Positions 7,789 through 16,626 of a stretch of 64,000 nt of DNA are shown here, piece after piece (the stretch's first letter is position 1; each line of letters opens with the position of its first letter). Location: NCBI RefSeq assembly GCF_002943525.1, contig NZ_CP025394.1, forward strand, positions 3,906,001 to 3,970,000. The letters are read 5' to 3'. The notes beneath the pieces are model-generated. The model had not been told where the DNA came from. It did not search any database and saw nothing but the letters and a program-made list of their open reading frames with translations. A program made the translations under genes and the position numbers. The DNA comes from Kitasatospora sp. MMS16-BH015. Lineage in GTDB: Bacteria; Actinomycetota; Actinomycetes; Streptomycetales; Streptomycetaceae.

Positions 7789-8268
7789 TCAGAAGCCCGA
7801 GTTGGGGCTGGTGACCACGCGGACGCGGCCGTCGGCGCGGGCCTGCAGGCCCGCCTCGAGGCGCAGCGCGCGGGCCGGGCCGAGCAGGGTGAGGGCCTCG
7901 GCGGGGGTGGCCCAGCGGTGGTCGTCGAGTTCGCCGGCCGGCAGGGTGATCGGGGTGTCGGCCGGGACGGTGCCGAGGTCGAAGAGGAAGTGGCAGGCGG
8001 GGTAGGCGAGTTCGCCCGAGGGGTGGGTCCAGGCGACCACCAGGAGCTCGCCCGCCTGCTTGGTGATGCCGGTCTCCTCGAGGAGTTCGCGGCCGGCGCA
8101 CTCCTGCGGGCCCTCGCCCGGGTCGACGGTGCCGCCGACGAACTGCCAGTGCTCGCGGTAGCCGGCCTTGACGATCAGCACCCGGCCGCTCTCGTCGGTG
8201 ATCAGGCAGCCGGCGGCGGCGTACACCCTGGTGAGCGAGGCGAGCCACTCGTCGCGGGTGGTGAGCAT
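7789..8268 (-). CDS. NUDIX hydrolase
   Basis: 159 residues. The ATG at 8268 is preceded by CGGAGGTCC, a good SD at proper spacing, which decides this start over the longer open frame. The NUDIX box GX5EX7REUXEEXGU is present: GGTVDPGEGPQECAG then RELLEETGI (about 45-68). It follows YREHWQFVGG and precedes the typical beta-sheet core. The enzyme would hydrolyse a nucleoside-diphosphate-linked compound with Mg2+/Mn2+. Specificity is not readable. The gene is convergent with the methyltransferase gene across the 31-bp tandem repeat. Confidence 0.9.
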   Translation of the reverse strand: MLTTRDEWLASLTRVYAAAGCLITDESGRVLIVKAGYREHWQFVGGTVDPGEGPQECAGRELLEETGITKQAGELLVVAWTHPSGELAYPACHFLFDLGTVPADTPITLPAGELDDHRWATPAEALTLLGPARALRLEAGLQARADGRVRVVTSPNSGF

Positions 8269-8360
8269 GGCGGACCTCCGGGTGCACCGTACGTGGGCGG
8301 CTGCGTGGTTGGTGACATCCGCTGCATCGTACGGGCCCCGGAGGCCTGACGGATCATCGG

Positions 8361-8639
8361 TCAGTGCGCGGAGTGCTTCTCCGCGCCGCGGTGCCGGTGA
8401 CCGGGCAGCTCGGCGTGGTGGGCCGAGCCGGTGAGCGGGGTGGCCGAGCCGACGGCGCGGCGGCCGCCGTGGGTGAAGGCGATGTCGCCCAGGTAGGGGG
8501 CGCTGCCCGCCGCCTTGATGCCGTCGGTGTGCCGCTCGGGTGGCAGCATGCCGGGGTTGGCGGCCATGCCGCGTCGCTCCAGCAGGTCCTGGGTGCCCCG
8601 GCGGAGTTTGATCATCTTGCCCGTCGATCGCATGGTCAT
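8361..8639 (-). CDS. Small conserved-looking hypothetical protein
   Basis: 92 residues starting MTMRSTGKMIKLRRGTQDLL. GGGAGG sits 7 nt before the ATG at 8639, which argues that it is a real gene although no family is recognised. The N-terminal half is basic and helical (RRGTQDLLERRGMAANPGM). The C-terminal half is His/Gly-rich (GSAHHAELPGHRHRGAEKHSAH) and could bind metal, but that is only composition. There is no membrane segment or signal peptide. It lies upstream of the NUDIX gene on the same strand, about 90 bases away. Confidence 0.6.
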   Translation of the reverse strand: MTMRSTGKMIKLRRGTQDLLERRGMAANPGMLPPERHTDGIKAAGSAPYLGDIAFTHGGRRAVGSATPLTGSAHHAELPGHRHRGAEKHSAH

Positions 8640-8829
8640 CGTCGACCTCCCTTCGGTGCCCCGCCCGCCGGGCGGACTGCGCGGCGGCGCGGACACTCGG
8701 GCTGATATGTCCGGATTGTAACCTCGGTTCGGCCCGCCGGGCAGGCCGGCCAGGGTGCCGGGGCGGGCTGGTCACGGAGCCGGGGAGACCTGATGTGGCC
8801 GGGTCGGGCGGTCATCCGGGTATGGGAGC

Positions 8830-11223
8830 ATGCCCCGCGTGCCAACGGTGATACAAGATGAGGTTTCCAGAGCGGTGCCGGCCGCCCCGGAGCAGCTCCG
8901 GGCCCGCCACCCCGCCACGCTCGTCCGCGCGCTGACCGGTTCCCTCGCCGTCGGCCTCACCCTGCTGCTCGCCTCCGGCGCCCAGTCCACCGCCGACGGC
9001 CTGACCGCCGACGTGGCCGAGGGCACCGGGCGGATGCCCTGGGCGCTGGGCAGCCCGACCGGAGTGGTGGCCGCCGCCGCCCTGCTGGTGCTGCCGCTCG
9101 CCTACGCCGCCGGGCGGGTGGCCCGCCGCGCCCACCGGGGCCTGGCCGAGGGGGTGGCCGCCGCGGTGCTCGCCTACGGCCTCTCGCTCGCGCTGGACGC
9201 CGCCCTGATCCACCTGGACGTGCTGCGCGGCGAGCACGGCGGCGACGCCGTGTACGGGCACCTGGCGCCCGTGCTCGCCTTCCTCACCACCACCGGCGCC
9301 CTGCGGCAGCCCCGCTGGCGCACCGCGCTGGCCGGGGTGCTGGCCGTGGCCGGGCTCTCCGGGCTGGCCACCGGGCACGCCACCCCGCTCTCCCTGGTGC
9401 TGGCCCTGCTGCTCGGCTGGACGGCCGGGCACGCCACCGGCTACGCCCTCGGCGCCCCGCTCTGCCACCCCAGCCGGGCCCAGCTGCTGCTCGCGCTGGT
9501 CCAGGCCGGCGCCCGGCCCGAGCAGGCTCGCCGGGTGGCGCCCGGCCGGTACTTCGTCACCCAGCTGGACGGCCTGCCCGACCTCGACGTGCTGGTGCTC
9601 GACCAGCGGGCCCAGGCCAGCGGCTGGCCCGGCCGGCTCTGGCGGCTGCTGCGGCTGCGCGCCGAGCTCACCCCGAAGGGCCTGCGGCCGCTGCGCACCG
9701 GCCTGGAGCACGAGGCCCTGCTGGCCTACGCCGTCACCGCCGCCGGGGTGCGCACCCAGCAGCTGGCCGCCACCACCGGCCTCGGGCCGGACTCCGCGCT
9801 GGTCGCCTACCACCACGTGCCCGGACGCACCCTGGCCGACTTCGCCGAGTACCGCGGGGACACCGGAAGCGAAGGGGACGACGGGCTGCTGACCGACGCC
9901 TGGGAGCAGGTGCGGCTGCTACAGCGGCGGCGGATCGCCCACCGGGCGCTCTCCCCCGAGACGGTGCTGGTCGGGCCCGGCGGCCAGGTGCACCTGGTCG
10001 GGCTGGCCGAGGGCGAGATCGCCGCCGGGGAGCTCCAACTCCGGCTGGACGTGGCCGGCATGCTGAGCACGCTGGCGCTGCACTTCGGCGCCGAGCGGGC
10101 CGTGCGGACCGGCGCCGAGGTGCTCGGCAAGCACGCGCTCTGCTCGGCTCTGCCGCTGCTGCAGCCGATCGCGCTGGCCCCCGCCACCCGCTCGGCGCTG
10201 CGCAGCCACCCCGAACTGCTCGGCGCCGTCCGGGAGTCGGTGCTGCGGGACGAGCCGAAGGCGGAGTTCCAGCCCGTCCGGCTGGAGCGGCTGCGGCCCC
10301 GGACCCTGCTGACCGTCGGGGCCGGGGTGCTGGCCGGCTTCCTGCTGCTCAACTCGCTGTTCGGCAGCAAGCTCAACCCGGTGCGGGCGCTGGCCGGCGC
10401 CGATCCGTTCTGGCTCGGGCTGGCCGTGCTCGCGTACCTGCTCAGCTACCTGGCCGCGACCTGCGGGTTCGTCGGCTTCGTGCCCGAGCGGCTGCGGTTC
10501 GGGCGGGCGGCGGCCGTGCAGGTCTCCGGCTCCTTCGCCAAGCTGGTCTCCCCCGGCGGGGTCGGCGGGGTCGCGCTCAACACCCGCTTCCTCCAGTGCA
10601 GCGGCATCCCGACCGGGCAGGCGCTCTCCAGCGTCGGGGCTGGGCAGCTCGCCGGGCTGGTCCTGCACCTGCTGCAACTGGCCTTCTTCGCCACCCTGTT
10701 GGGCCAGGCCCCGGCCGCCGACGGGGCGCTGCCCTCGGCCGGGGTGCTGGCCGTCACCGGGGCGGCCGGGAGCACGCTGGCCCTGGTGGCCGTCGCGGTG
10801 CCCTGGGTGCGGCGGCGGGTGGCCGGACTGCTCCGGCCGCTGCGGGCCGAGGTGCTGCCCCGGCTGCTCGACCTGGCCCAGCAGCCCGGCAAGCTCGCGC
10901 TCGGGGTGGCCGGGCAGTTGGGCGTCTCGCTGGCCTTCGTGGCCTGCCTGTACTGCTGCGCCGCCGCCGTCGGCCAGCACCTCTCCTTCGTCGCGGTGGC
11001 GGTGGCCTTCCTGGCCGGCAACGCGATCGGCTCGGCCGCGCCGACCCCCGGCGGGGCCGGGGCGGTGGACTACCTGCTGCTCGAAGGGCTGGTGCGGACC
11101 ACCGGGATGGACCGGGGCGCGGCGCTGGCGGCCGTCACGCTGTTCCGGATGCTCACCTTCCTCGCGCCGGTGCTGCCCGGCTGGGCCGCCTTCGCCTGGC
11201 TGCAGCGGCGGCGGGCGATCTGA
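8830..11223 (+). CDS. Large membrane protein with C-terminal LPG-synthase (flippase-like) transmembrane domain
   Basis: 797 residues. Residues about 30-215 contain several hydrophobic helices. The middle (about 215-470) is soluble and reads like a degenerate kinase/aminoglycoside-phosphotransferase fold: a catalytic-loop-like HRALSPETVLVG replaces HxDxxxxN, and a DFG-like position reads LVGLAEGE. The C-terminal 300 residues are the UPF0104/AglD_2-type domain (eight or so helices), including the characteristic KLVSPGGVGGVALNTRFLQ and GSAAPTPGGAGAVDYLLLEGL segments. Related domains belong to lysylphosphatidylglycerol synthases and glycolipid transporters. No lysyl-transferase domain is present, so lipid or glycan translocation is the better guess. 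It stands alone, convergent with the WYL regulator gene. Confidence 0.8.
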   Translation: MPRVPTVIQDEVSRAVPAAPEQLRARHPATLVRALTGSLAVGLTLLLASGAQSTADGLTADVAEGTGRMPWALGSPTGVVAAAALLVLPLAYAAGRVARRAHRGLAEGVAAAVLAYGLSLALDAALIHLDVLRGEHGGDAVYGHLAPVLAFLTTTGALRQPRWRTALAGVLAVAGLSGLATGHATPLSLVLALLLGWTAGHATGYALGAPLCHPSRAQLLLALVQAGARPEQARRVAPGRYFVTQLDGLPDLDVLVLDQRAQASGWPGRLWRLLRLRAELTPKGLRPLRTGLEHEALLAYAVTAAGVRTQQLAATTGLGPDSALVAYHHVPGRTLADFAEYRGDTGSEGDDGLLTDAWEQVRLLQRRRIAHRALSPETVLVGPGGQVHLVGLAEGEIAAGELQLRLDVAGMLSTLALHFGAERAVRTGAEVLGKHALCSALPLLQPIALAPATRSALRSHPELLGAVRESVLRDEPKAEFQPVRLERLRPRTLLTVGAGVLAGFLLLNSLFGSKLNPVRALAGADPFWLGLAVLAYLLSYLAATCGFVGFVPERLRFGRAAAVQVSGSFAKLVSPGGVGGVALNTRFLQCSGIPTGQALSSVGAGQLAGLVLHLLQLAFFATLLGQAPAADGALPSAGVLAVTGAAGSTLALVAVAVPWVRRRVAGLLRPLRAEVLPRLLDLAQQPGKLALGVAGQLGVSLAFVACLYCCAAAVGQHLSFVAVAVAFLAGNAIGSAAPTPGGAGAVDYLLLEGLVRTTGMDRGAALAAVTLFRMLTFLAPVLPGWAAFAWLQRRRAI

Positions 11224-11226
11224 GCA

Positions 11227-12177
11227 CTACCCGACCGCCTCGGTGAGCCGGGCCGCCATCGCCCGGAGGGTGGTGGTGAGCTCCGGGGGCTGGTGCACCT
11301 CGAAGGCGCAGCCCAGGGTGGCCAGGCGGACGGCCAGCCAGTCCAGGGAGTCGACGGTGAGCTCCAACCGGCAGCTGGTGGCGGTGAGTTCGGTGAGCTC
11401 GCCGGGGCCCACCCGGCCGGCCAGTTCGGCGGCCGGGGCGTGCAGGGTGACCACGGCCCGGTGGGTGGGGCGGCCCGCGAAGCGGGCGGCCACGTAGGCG
11501 GCGGCGTCCTCGGCCGGGAGTTCGCGCGGGGTGACCCGGGCTCCGGTGGCGAAGGGCTCGGTGAGCCGGTCGACCCGGAAGATCCGCCAGTCCGCGCGGT
11601 CCAGGTCGTAGCCGAGCAGGTACCAGCGGCGGCCGGTGGCGACCAGCCGGTGCGGCTCCACCACCCGGCGGCTCGCGGCGCCGTCGGCCGCCAGGTAGGC
11701 GAACCGCAGCCGCTCCTGGGCGGTGGTGGCGTTGGCCAGTACCGTGAGCACCTCCGGATCGACCCGGGGCCCGCCGCCGCCCAACGCCAGCGGCACGGTG
11801 GCCGCACTGATCGCCCCGACCCGGTGCCGGAGCCGGGCGGGCAGCACCTGGACCAGCTTGGCCAGGGCCCGCACCGCCGCCTCCTCGATGCCCTCCACCG
11901 CACCCGAGGCCGCCGAGCGCAGCCCCACCGCGATGGCCACCGCCTCCTCGTCGTCCAGTAGCAGCGGCGGCATGGCGGCCCCCGCCACCAGCCGGTACCC
12001 GCCCTCGGGCCCCCGGCTGGCCTCCACCGGGTACCCGAGCTCGCGCAGCCGCTCCACGTCCCGGCGGATCGTCCGGGGGCTGACCTCGAGCCGGTCGGCC
12101 AGCTCGCTGCCGGGCCATTCGCGCGGGGTCTGGAGCAGCGAGAGCAGGGCCAGCAGCCGTGCGGGGGTGTCCGTCAT
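11227..12177 (-). CDS. YafY-type WYL-domain transcriptional regulator
   Basis: 316 residues from ATG 12177. The N-terminal winged helix (about 5-60, LALLSLLQTPREWPGSELADRLEVSPRTIRRDVERL) is an HTH_11-type DNA reader. The middle and C-terminal parts (about 135-315) are a WYL ligand-sensing domain plus its C-terminal extension, including RRWYLLGYDLDRADWRIFRVDRL. WYL proteins commonly control their divergent neighbour. Here that is the efflux MFS at 12276, and a 15-bp perfect palindrome lies in the 98-base gap. The longer frame to 12252 is not used because the conserved start is at 12177. Confidence 0.9.
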   Translation of the reverse strand: MTDTPARLLALLSLLQTPREWPGSELADRLEVSPRTIRRDVERLRELGYPVEASRGPEGGYRLVAGAAMPPLLLDDEEAVAIAVGLRSAASGAVEGIEEAAVRALAKLVQVLPARLRHRVGAISAATVPLALGGGGPRVDPEVLTVLANATTAQERLRFAYLAADGAASRRVVEPHRLVATGRRWYLLGYDLDRADWRIFRVDRLTEPFATGARVTPRELPAEDAAAYVAARFAGRPTHRAVVTLHAPAAELAGRVGPGELTELTATSCRLELTVDSLDWLAVRLATLGCAFEVHQPPELTTTLRAMAARLTEAVG

Positions 12178-12201
12178 GGGATCCAGGATGGCGCAAGTAG
12201 C

Positions 12202-12216
12202 GGACAGGACCTGTCC
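12202..12216. promoter_or_regulatory. Candidate operator GGACAGGACCTGTCC in the regulator-MFS intergenic region
   Basis: GGACAGG-A-CCTGTCC is a perfect inverted repeat with a one-base centre, 25 bases upstream of the WYL gene start and about 60 bases upstream of the MFS start. It sits where a shared operator for divergent promoters would be expected. Binding by the WYL protein is inference. Confidence 0.55.
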
Positions 12217-12275
12217 TATACGACCCCTACTGTCGGAGACCTCGCAGGGCAACGCACCGAGGAGCTGAGAGAGAC

Positions 12276-13727
12276 ATGTCTTCCACCACCACCGAGGCCG
12301 GTGACCGGCGGCGCTGGCTGGCGCTCGCCGTGGTGATGACGGCCAGCCTGATGGACCTGGTCGACGTCACCATCGTGAACATCGCCATGCCGAGCATCCG
12401 GCAGGAGACCGGCGCCTCGTTCAGCCAGCTCCAGTGGATCACCGCCGGGTACGCGCTGGCCTTCGCCGTCGGCCTGATCACCGGCGGGCGCCTGGGCGAC
12501 GTCTACGGCCGCAAGCGGCTCTTCCTGCTCGGCATCGGCGGCTTCACCGCCGCCTCCGCGCTCTGCGGGCTGGCCACCGGGCCGGACATGCTGGTCGCCT
12601 CCCGGGTGCTCCAGGGCGGCACGGCCGCGCTGATGGTGCCGCAGGTGCTGGCCATCATCCACTCCACCTTCCCCGCCGAGGAGCGCGGCAAGGTGTTCGG
12701 GATGTTCGGCGCGATGGTCGGCCTGGGCGCGACGCTCGGGCCGCTGCTCGGCGCGCTGCTCACCGAGTGGGACCTGTTCGGGCTCGGCTGGCGGCCGATC
12801 TTCCTGGTCAACCTGCCGATCGGCCTGCTCGGTCTGGTGCTCGGCCTGCGGTACGTGGACGAGTCGCGGGCGCCGCGCGCGCTCAAGCTCGACCTGGTCG
12901 GGATGGCGCTGGTCACCGCCGCGCTGCTGATGCTGCTCTACCCGCTCACCCAGGGCCAGGAGGCCGGCTGGCCGCTCTGGGGCTTCCTGCTGATGGCCGG
13001 CAGCGCACCGGTGTTCGCGGCCTTCCTGGCCTACGAGCGGGTCAAGGTGCGGCGGGACGGCTCGCCGCTGGTGGAGCTCTCGCTGTTCCGGGTGCGCAGC
13101 TTCGCGGCGGGCATCGGCGTGCAGCTCACCTTCGGTGTGGTGATGGGCATCTTCTTCCTGGTCTGGACGCTCTACATGCAGATCGGCCTCGGCTGGAGCC
13201 CGCTGCGGGCGGGGCTGACCGGGGTGCCGTTCTCGATCGCGGTGTCGGTGGCGGCCGGGGTCTCGGTGCAGAAGCTGGTGCCGCGGTTCGGGCGGCGGGT
13301 GCTCCAGGCCGGGGCCGCGCTGATGGCGGTGGGCGCGCTGGTCTACCTCGCGGAGTCCGCGCACTACGGGCAGGCCGTCTCCTCCTGGCAGATGGCCCTG
13401 CCGCTGGTGCTGATGGGCGGCGGAATGGGCCTGATCGTGGCGCCGCTGACCGACTCCGTGCTCTCCGAAGTGCCGCAGGAGCACGCCGGTTCGGCCTCGG
13501 GCCTGGTCAACACCACCCAGCAGCTGGGCGTGGCCCTGGGCCTCGGGCTCTCCTCGGTGGCCTTCTTCGGCTCCGTCCACGGCGGGATCGTCTCCGCCTT
13601 CGGACACGCGCTCTGGTGGGTGGTCGGCGGCCTGGTGCTCCTCTTCGCCCTGATGTTCGCACTGCCGGGGCGGGGCGCACCGGCAGCGAAGCAGGACGAA
13701 GAGGTACGCGAACTGGTCAGCGTCTAG
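12276..13727 (+). CDS. MFS drug-efflux transporter, DHA2 (EmrB/QacA) family
   Basis: 483 residues, about 14 transmembrane helices. Family marks are the TM1 motif LMDLVDVTIVNIAMPSI, the loop 2-3 motif GGRLGDVYGRKRLFL, and the TM5 motif C-like MVGLGATLGPLLGALLTE with its GP signature. It is a proton-driven exporter of drugs or metabolites at the cytoplasmic membrane. The start is ATG 12276 after GAGGAGCTGAGAGAGAC. It is divergent from the WYL regulator, which probably controls it. The gene end at 13727 is followed by about 250 noncoding bases before a factor-independent terminator. Confidence 0.93.
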   Translation: MSSTTTEAGDRRRWLALAVVMTASLMDLVDVTIVNIAMPSIRQETGASFSQLQWITAGYALAFAVGLITGGRLGDVYGRKRLFLLGIGGFTAASALCGLATGPDMLVASRVLQGGTAALMVPQVLAIIHSTFPAEERGKVFGMFGAMVGLGATLGPLLGALLTEWDLFGLGWRPIFLVNLPIGLLGLVLGLRYVDESRAPRALKLDLVGMALVTAALLMLLYPLTQGQEAGWPLWGFLLMAGSAPVFAAFLAYERVKVRRDGSPLVELSLFRVRSFAAGIGVQLTFGVVMGIFFLVWTLYMQIGLGWSPLRAGLTGVPFSIAVSVAAGVSVQKLVPRFGRRVLQAGAALMAVGALVYLAESAHYGQAVSSWQMALPLVLMGGGMGLIVAPLTDSVLSEVPQEHAGSASGLVNTTQQLGVALGLGLSSVAFFGSVHGGIVSAFGHALWWVVGGLVLLFALMFALPGRGAPAAKQDEEVRELVSV

Positions 13728-14033
13728 CGGCAGTTGCCCCGATCGGGGCGGGTGTTCGGGATCAGGCGGAAGGTGTTGGCGGCGGCGACCCCGGTGGGGC
13801 GGTGGATCGGGGCGCCGGGGACGGGGGCGAAGCCCGCGGACGGCCGGGCCTGGGCGGCCGGGGTCGGGCGGGGCGTGGAGACCGGGTTCAACTCAACTCC
13901 CTTGGGCCGGACGGCCGGGAATGCGGCCGGGAGACGAGATTAGGCCGGGCCCGGGAAATGCGACAAGGGATGACGACCCATCGATATCCGCAAGGAATTC
14001 GATGGGTTTTTCATAGCCGCAGCTGAGAGGAAT
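13728..14033. other. Intergenic stretch between convergent genes, with one terminator
   Basis: A 69-codon frame (13734-13943) here is Arg/Gly-rich, lacks an SD and is not considered real. The last 100 bases are AT-richer than the flanks and contain the hairpin listed at 13977. Nothing else is evident. Confidence 0.6.
13977..14011 (+). terminator. Rho-independent terminator downstream of the MFS gene
   Basis: CCCATCGA and TCGATGGG form a perfect 8-bp stem at 13977-13984 and 13999-14006. An inner TCC/GGA pairing is possible, and TTTTT follows at 14007-14011. The U run is on the + strand only, so it ends transcription of the MFS gene before the convergent PPTase gene. Confidence 0.8.
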
Positions 14034-14723
14034 TCAGAGTGCCTCGACCACCGGCGGTTCGGTGGCCACGACCACCGTGGTGGCGTCCAGGGCGGGGTCC
14101 GTCCAGTCCAGGAAGTGCAGGTCCAGGTGGCGGCTGCGCAGCGGGCCCGGGGCGGAGAGCGGGAGGGCGGAGAGGTCGATCTCGCCCATGGTGTCCAGGG
14201 TGGTGCGGCCGATCTTGATCAGCGCCTCCTTGCGGACCCACTGGCGCAGGAAGGCCTCCTCCGGATCCGGGTGGGCCTGGATGAGCGCGATCTCCGGGCC
14301 GCTCAGCACGCGCTGCAGGACGGCGAGGTCCAGGCCACCGCGCTGGGGCAGTTCGACGTCCACGCCGACCCGGCCGGTGCCGACGGCGGCGGCCACCACG
14401 CCCCGGGTGTGCGAGAGGCTGACCTCCAGCCCGGGGTGGTCGGGCAGGTAGGGCTTGCCGTGGTCGGTGAGGCCGCAGTCGGGGCAGCGCTGGGCCAGTG
14501 CCAGCGGGCCGGTGGCCGCGCCGCCCGCCGAATCGAGCAGCCGGGCGGCGACGATCCGGACCAGCAGGTGGGCCGCGACGAAGTTGCGGCGGTCCTCCTC
14601 CCGACGGAACCGCTCGGACCGCCGGTGCTCCAGCTCGGTGAGCCGGTACCGGGCCGCCTCGGGGTGCGCCAGCACGTCCTCGCTGGCCGCCACCATCACC
14701 AGCGGCCCCGTCACCCGCGCCAT
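14034..14723 (-). CDS. 4'-phosphopantetheinyl transferase, Sfp type
   Basis: 229 residues from ATG 14723, with GGAGG about 12 nt upstream. The N-terminal half has RFRREEDRRNFVAAHLLVRIVAARLL and the substrate-loop motif GKPYLPDHPGLEVSLSHTRG. The Mg2+/CoA site is VGVDVELP (GVDxE), then FLRQWVRKEALIKIGR (WxxKEAxxK). The enzyme attaches the phosphopantetheine arm of CoA to the active-site Ser of carrier proteins. This is one of two Sfp-type PPTases in the window; the other (50413) lies in the NRPS cluster. This one is distant from any carrier protein and may serve the whole genome. The long frame running past 14723 overlaps the NRAMP gene and is spurious. Confidence 0.92.
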   Translation of the reverse strand: MARVTGPLVMVAASEDVLAHPEAARYRLTELEHRRSERFRREEDRRNFVAAHLLVRIVAARLLDSAGGAATGPLALAQRCPDCGLTDHGKPYLPDHPGLEVSLSHTRGVVAAAVGTGRVGVDVELPQRGGLDLAVLQRVLSGPEIALIQAHPDPEEAFLRQWVRKEALIKIGRTTLDTMGEIDLSALPLSAPGPLRSRHLDLHFLDWTDPALDATTVVVATEPPVVEAL

Positions 14724-14833
14724 GGCCCCCGCCCCCTCCGTATCCGGCCCCGCCCGGCACGGGCGAAGGGCGGCCCGGTGCCGGGCCGCCCTAAACGATC
14801 TCATCCTCCGGGGCCGGTGTGGCCCAGGGGGCC

Positions 14834-16474
14834 TCAGTTGGCCAGTGCGACCTGGACGAGCTTGACAACCACCAGGATCATCGCGACGAGCAGGTAGCCG
14901 CGGAGCGCGCCCATGCCGAGCTTGTACGCGGTGGAGACCTTGGGCTTGGTCAGCGTCTCCAGCGGCGGCATCCGCCAGTCCTCGCGTCCGGTGCGGTCGA
15001 TCCGGTCCTCCTTGGTGCCGGTGCGGCGGCGGGTGAAGGAGTACCCGGCGGCCAGCACGCCGACCACGCCGCAGACCGCCATGATCCGCATGATCGCCCC
15101 GGCACTGATGTCCGGGAAGAGCACGGCCGCGGTGAGGATCACCGAGAGGGTGACCAGCACGCCGACCACGGCGGCGGTGAAGGCGTTGGTGCGCGGGCCG
15201 TTGACCCACGGGCCGAGCACCTCGCGGTCGTTGCAGAGCAGCAGCAGGAAGACGCTCGCGGAGGGCAGCAGCACCCCGGCCAGGGTCTGCACCCCGGCGG
15301 TGAGCAGGCCGAGCGGCGAACCGGGGATGAGCACGATGACGGCGGCCAGCCCGACCAGACCGGCGTACACGGCGTAGAAGCCCTTGGCGCCCTTCACCCC
15401 GCGGTGCAGCGAGTGCTTGATGCCGAACACGTCGCCGATCGCGTACGCGGTGGAGAGCGAGACGGCGAAGGCGCCGATGATCGAGGCGTCCAGCAGGGCG
15501 ATCGCGAAGAGCACCCCGGCCAGGTGGCCGGCCCGCTCGGCCACGCCGTGGATCACGCCGGCGGTGTCGGTGAACTGCCCCACGCCCTCGGTGCCGGCGA
15601 AGGCGGCGGCGGTGAGGCCCATCATGGCGCCCGCGCCGACCACGACCACGGCGATGCCGATCCAGAGGTCGATCTTCTCGTACTTCATGAAGCGCGGGGT
15701 GATCCGCTTGTCGATCACGTAGCTCTGCTGGAAGAACAGCTGCCAGGGGGCCACGGTGGTGCCCACGATGCCGATGATCAGCAGCATCACGGCGGAGAGC
15801 CCGCCCGAGCCGCCCGGTAGGTTCGGCACCACGAAGTCGTGGGCCATCTGCGAGGTCTTCGGGTGGATCATGAAGTAGACCGGCACCAGCAGCAGGGAGG
15901 CCGCGCAGAGCGCCATCGCGACCCGCTCGAACCGCTGGAAGGAGCCGGTGAAGGCGGAGGCGATGATGATCGCGGCGGCCAGCACCACGGCCCCGGCCTT
16001 GGGCAGGCCCAGGTAGCCGGCGGCCAGCGTGACGCCGATGAACTCGGTGACCAGGGTCAGCGCGTTCAGCAGGAAGAGGTCGATCACCGAGAAGGCGCCC
16101 CAGAACTTGCCGAACCGCTCCAGGATCAGCCGGGCGTGGCCCACGCCGGTGACGGCGCCGAGCCGCAGCACCATCTCCTGGTTGACGTAGAGCACCGGGA
16201 CGAGCAGCAGTAGCGTCCAGAGCAGGTGGGTGCCGTAGTTCTGTCCGGCCTGGCCGTAGGTGGCGAAGGCGCCGGCGTCGTTGTCGCCGACCATCACGAT
16301 CAGGCCGGGGCCGACGATCGCCAGCAGGGTCTTGAGCTTGGCGGACAGGCCCTGGCGGGGCGCGTGGTCGTCCAGCCGGATGGTGCCGAGGGCGCCCTTG
16401 ATGTCGCCGAGGTGGGCGTCGTCGAGGACGGCGGCGGTGTTGGTGGTGGGCGGGTTGACGGTGGTCGTGGTCAT
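14834..16474 (-). CDS. NRAMP-superfamily metal transporter, divergent (probably Mg2+-type)
   Basis: 546 residues, 11 or so transmembrane helices. The ATG at 16474 has GGGAGG 6 nt upstream. The fold is that of NRAMP, but the metal site is changed. The TM1 motif that is DPGN in Mn2+/Fe2+ NRAMPs reads DNDA (64-67, GLIVMVGDNDAGAFATYG). The TM6 motif with the metal-binding Met and His (MPH) reads APW (242-244, GTTVAPWQLFFQQ). Loss of the thioether ligand is a feature described for NRAMP-related Mg2+ transporters. Together with the M-box riboswitch upstream this favours Mg2+ import, though Mn2+ cannot be excluded. Regulation is likely through the 320-base leader with riboswitch and upstream ORF. 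Confidence 0.85.
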   Translation of the reverse strand: MTTTTVNPPTTNTAAVLDDAHLGDIKGALGTIRLDDHAPRQGLSAKLKTLLAIVGPGLIVMVGDNDAGAFATYGQAGQNYGTHLLWTLLLLVPVLYVNQEMVLRLGAVTGVGHARLILERFGKFWGAFSVIDLFLLNALTLVTEFIGVTLAAGYLGLPKAGAVVLAAAIIIASAFTGSFQRFERVAMALCAASLLLVPVYFMIHPKTSQMAHDFVVPNLPGGSGGLSAVMLLIIGIVGTTVAPWQLFFQQSYVIDKRITPRFMKYEKIDLWIGIAVVVVGAGAMMGLTAAAFAGTEGVGQFTDTAGVIHGVAERAGHLAGVLFAIALLDASIIGAFAVSLSTAYAIGDVFGIKHSLHRGVKGAKGFYAVYAGLVGLAAVIVLIPGSPLGLLTAGVQTLAGVLLPSASVFLLLLCNDREVLGPWVNGPRTNAFTAAVVGVLVTLSVILTAAVLFPDISAGAIMRIMAVCGVVGVLAAGYSFTRRRTGTKEDRIDRTGREDWRMPPLETLTKPKVSTAYKLGMGALRGYLLVAMILVVVKLVQVALAN

Positions 16475-16626
16475 GGTGGCCTCCCTTGCTCCCCTGCCGG
16501 GGGCGCGTGGGGGCACGCGACAGCGACTCCCCGCGCGGGCAGCACCGATCGCGCCCGGGCATGCCGAGGCGCGCCAGGGCGTGCCAGGACATGACGGTGC
16601 GTCAAAGCGCTGCGACAGGAAGGGAG

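Noticed and set aside
13734..13943. Possible 69-codon gene after the MFS transporter
   Set aside because: No Shine-Dalgarno, low-complexity Arg/Gly/Ala composition, no recognised motif.
14034..16592. 852-codon frame joining the PPTase to sequence over the NRAMP gene
   Set aside because: The first 600 codons overlap the well-supported NRAMP gene in another frame and show no domain; only the part from 14723 is PPTase.
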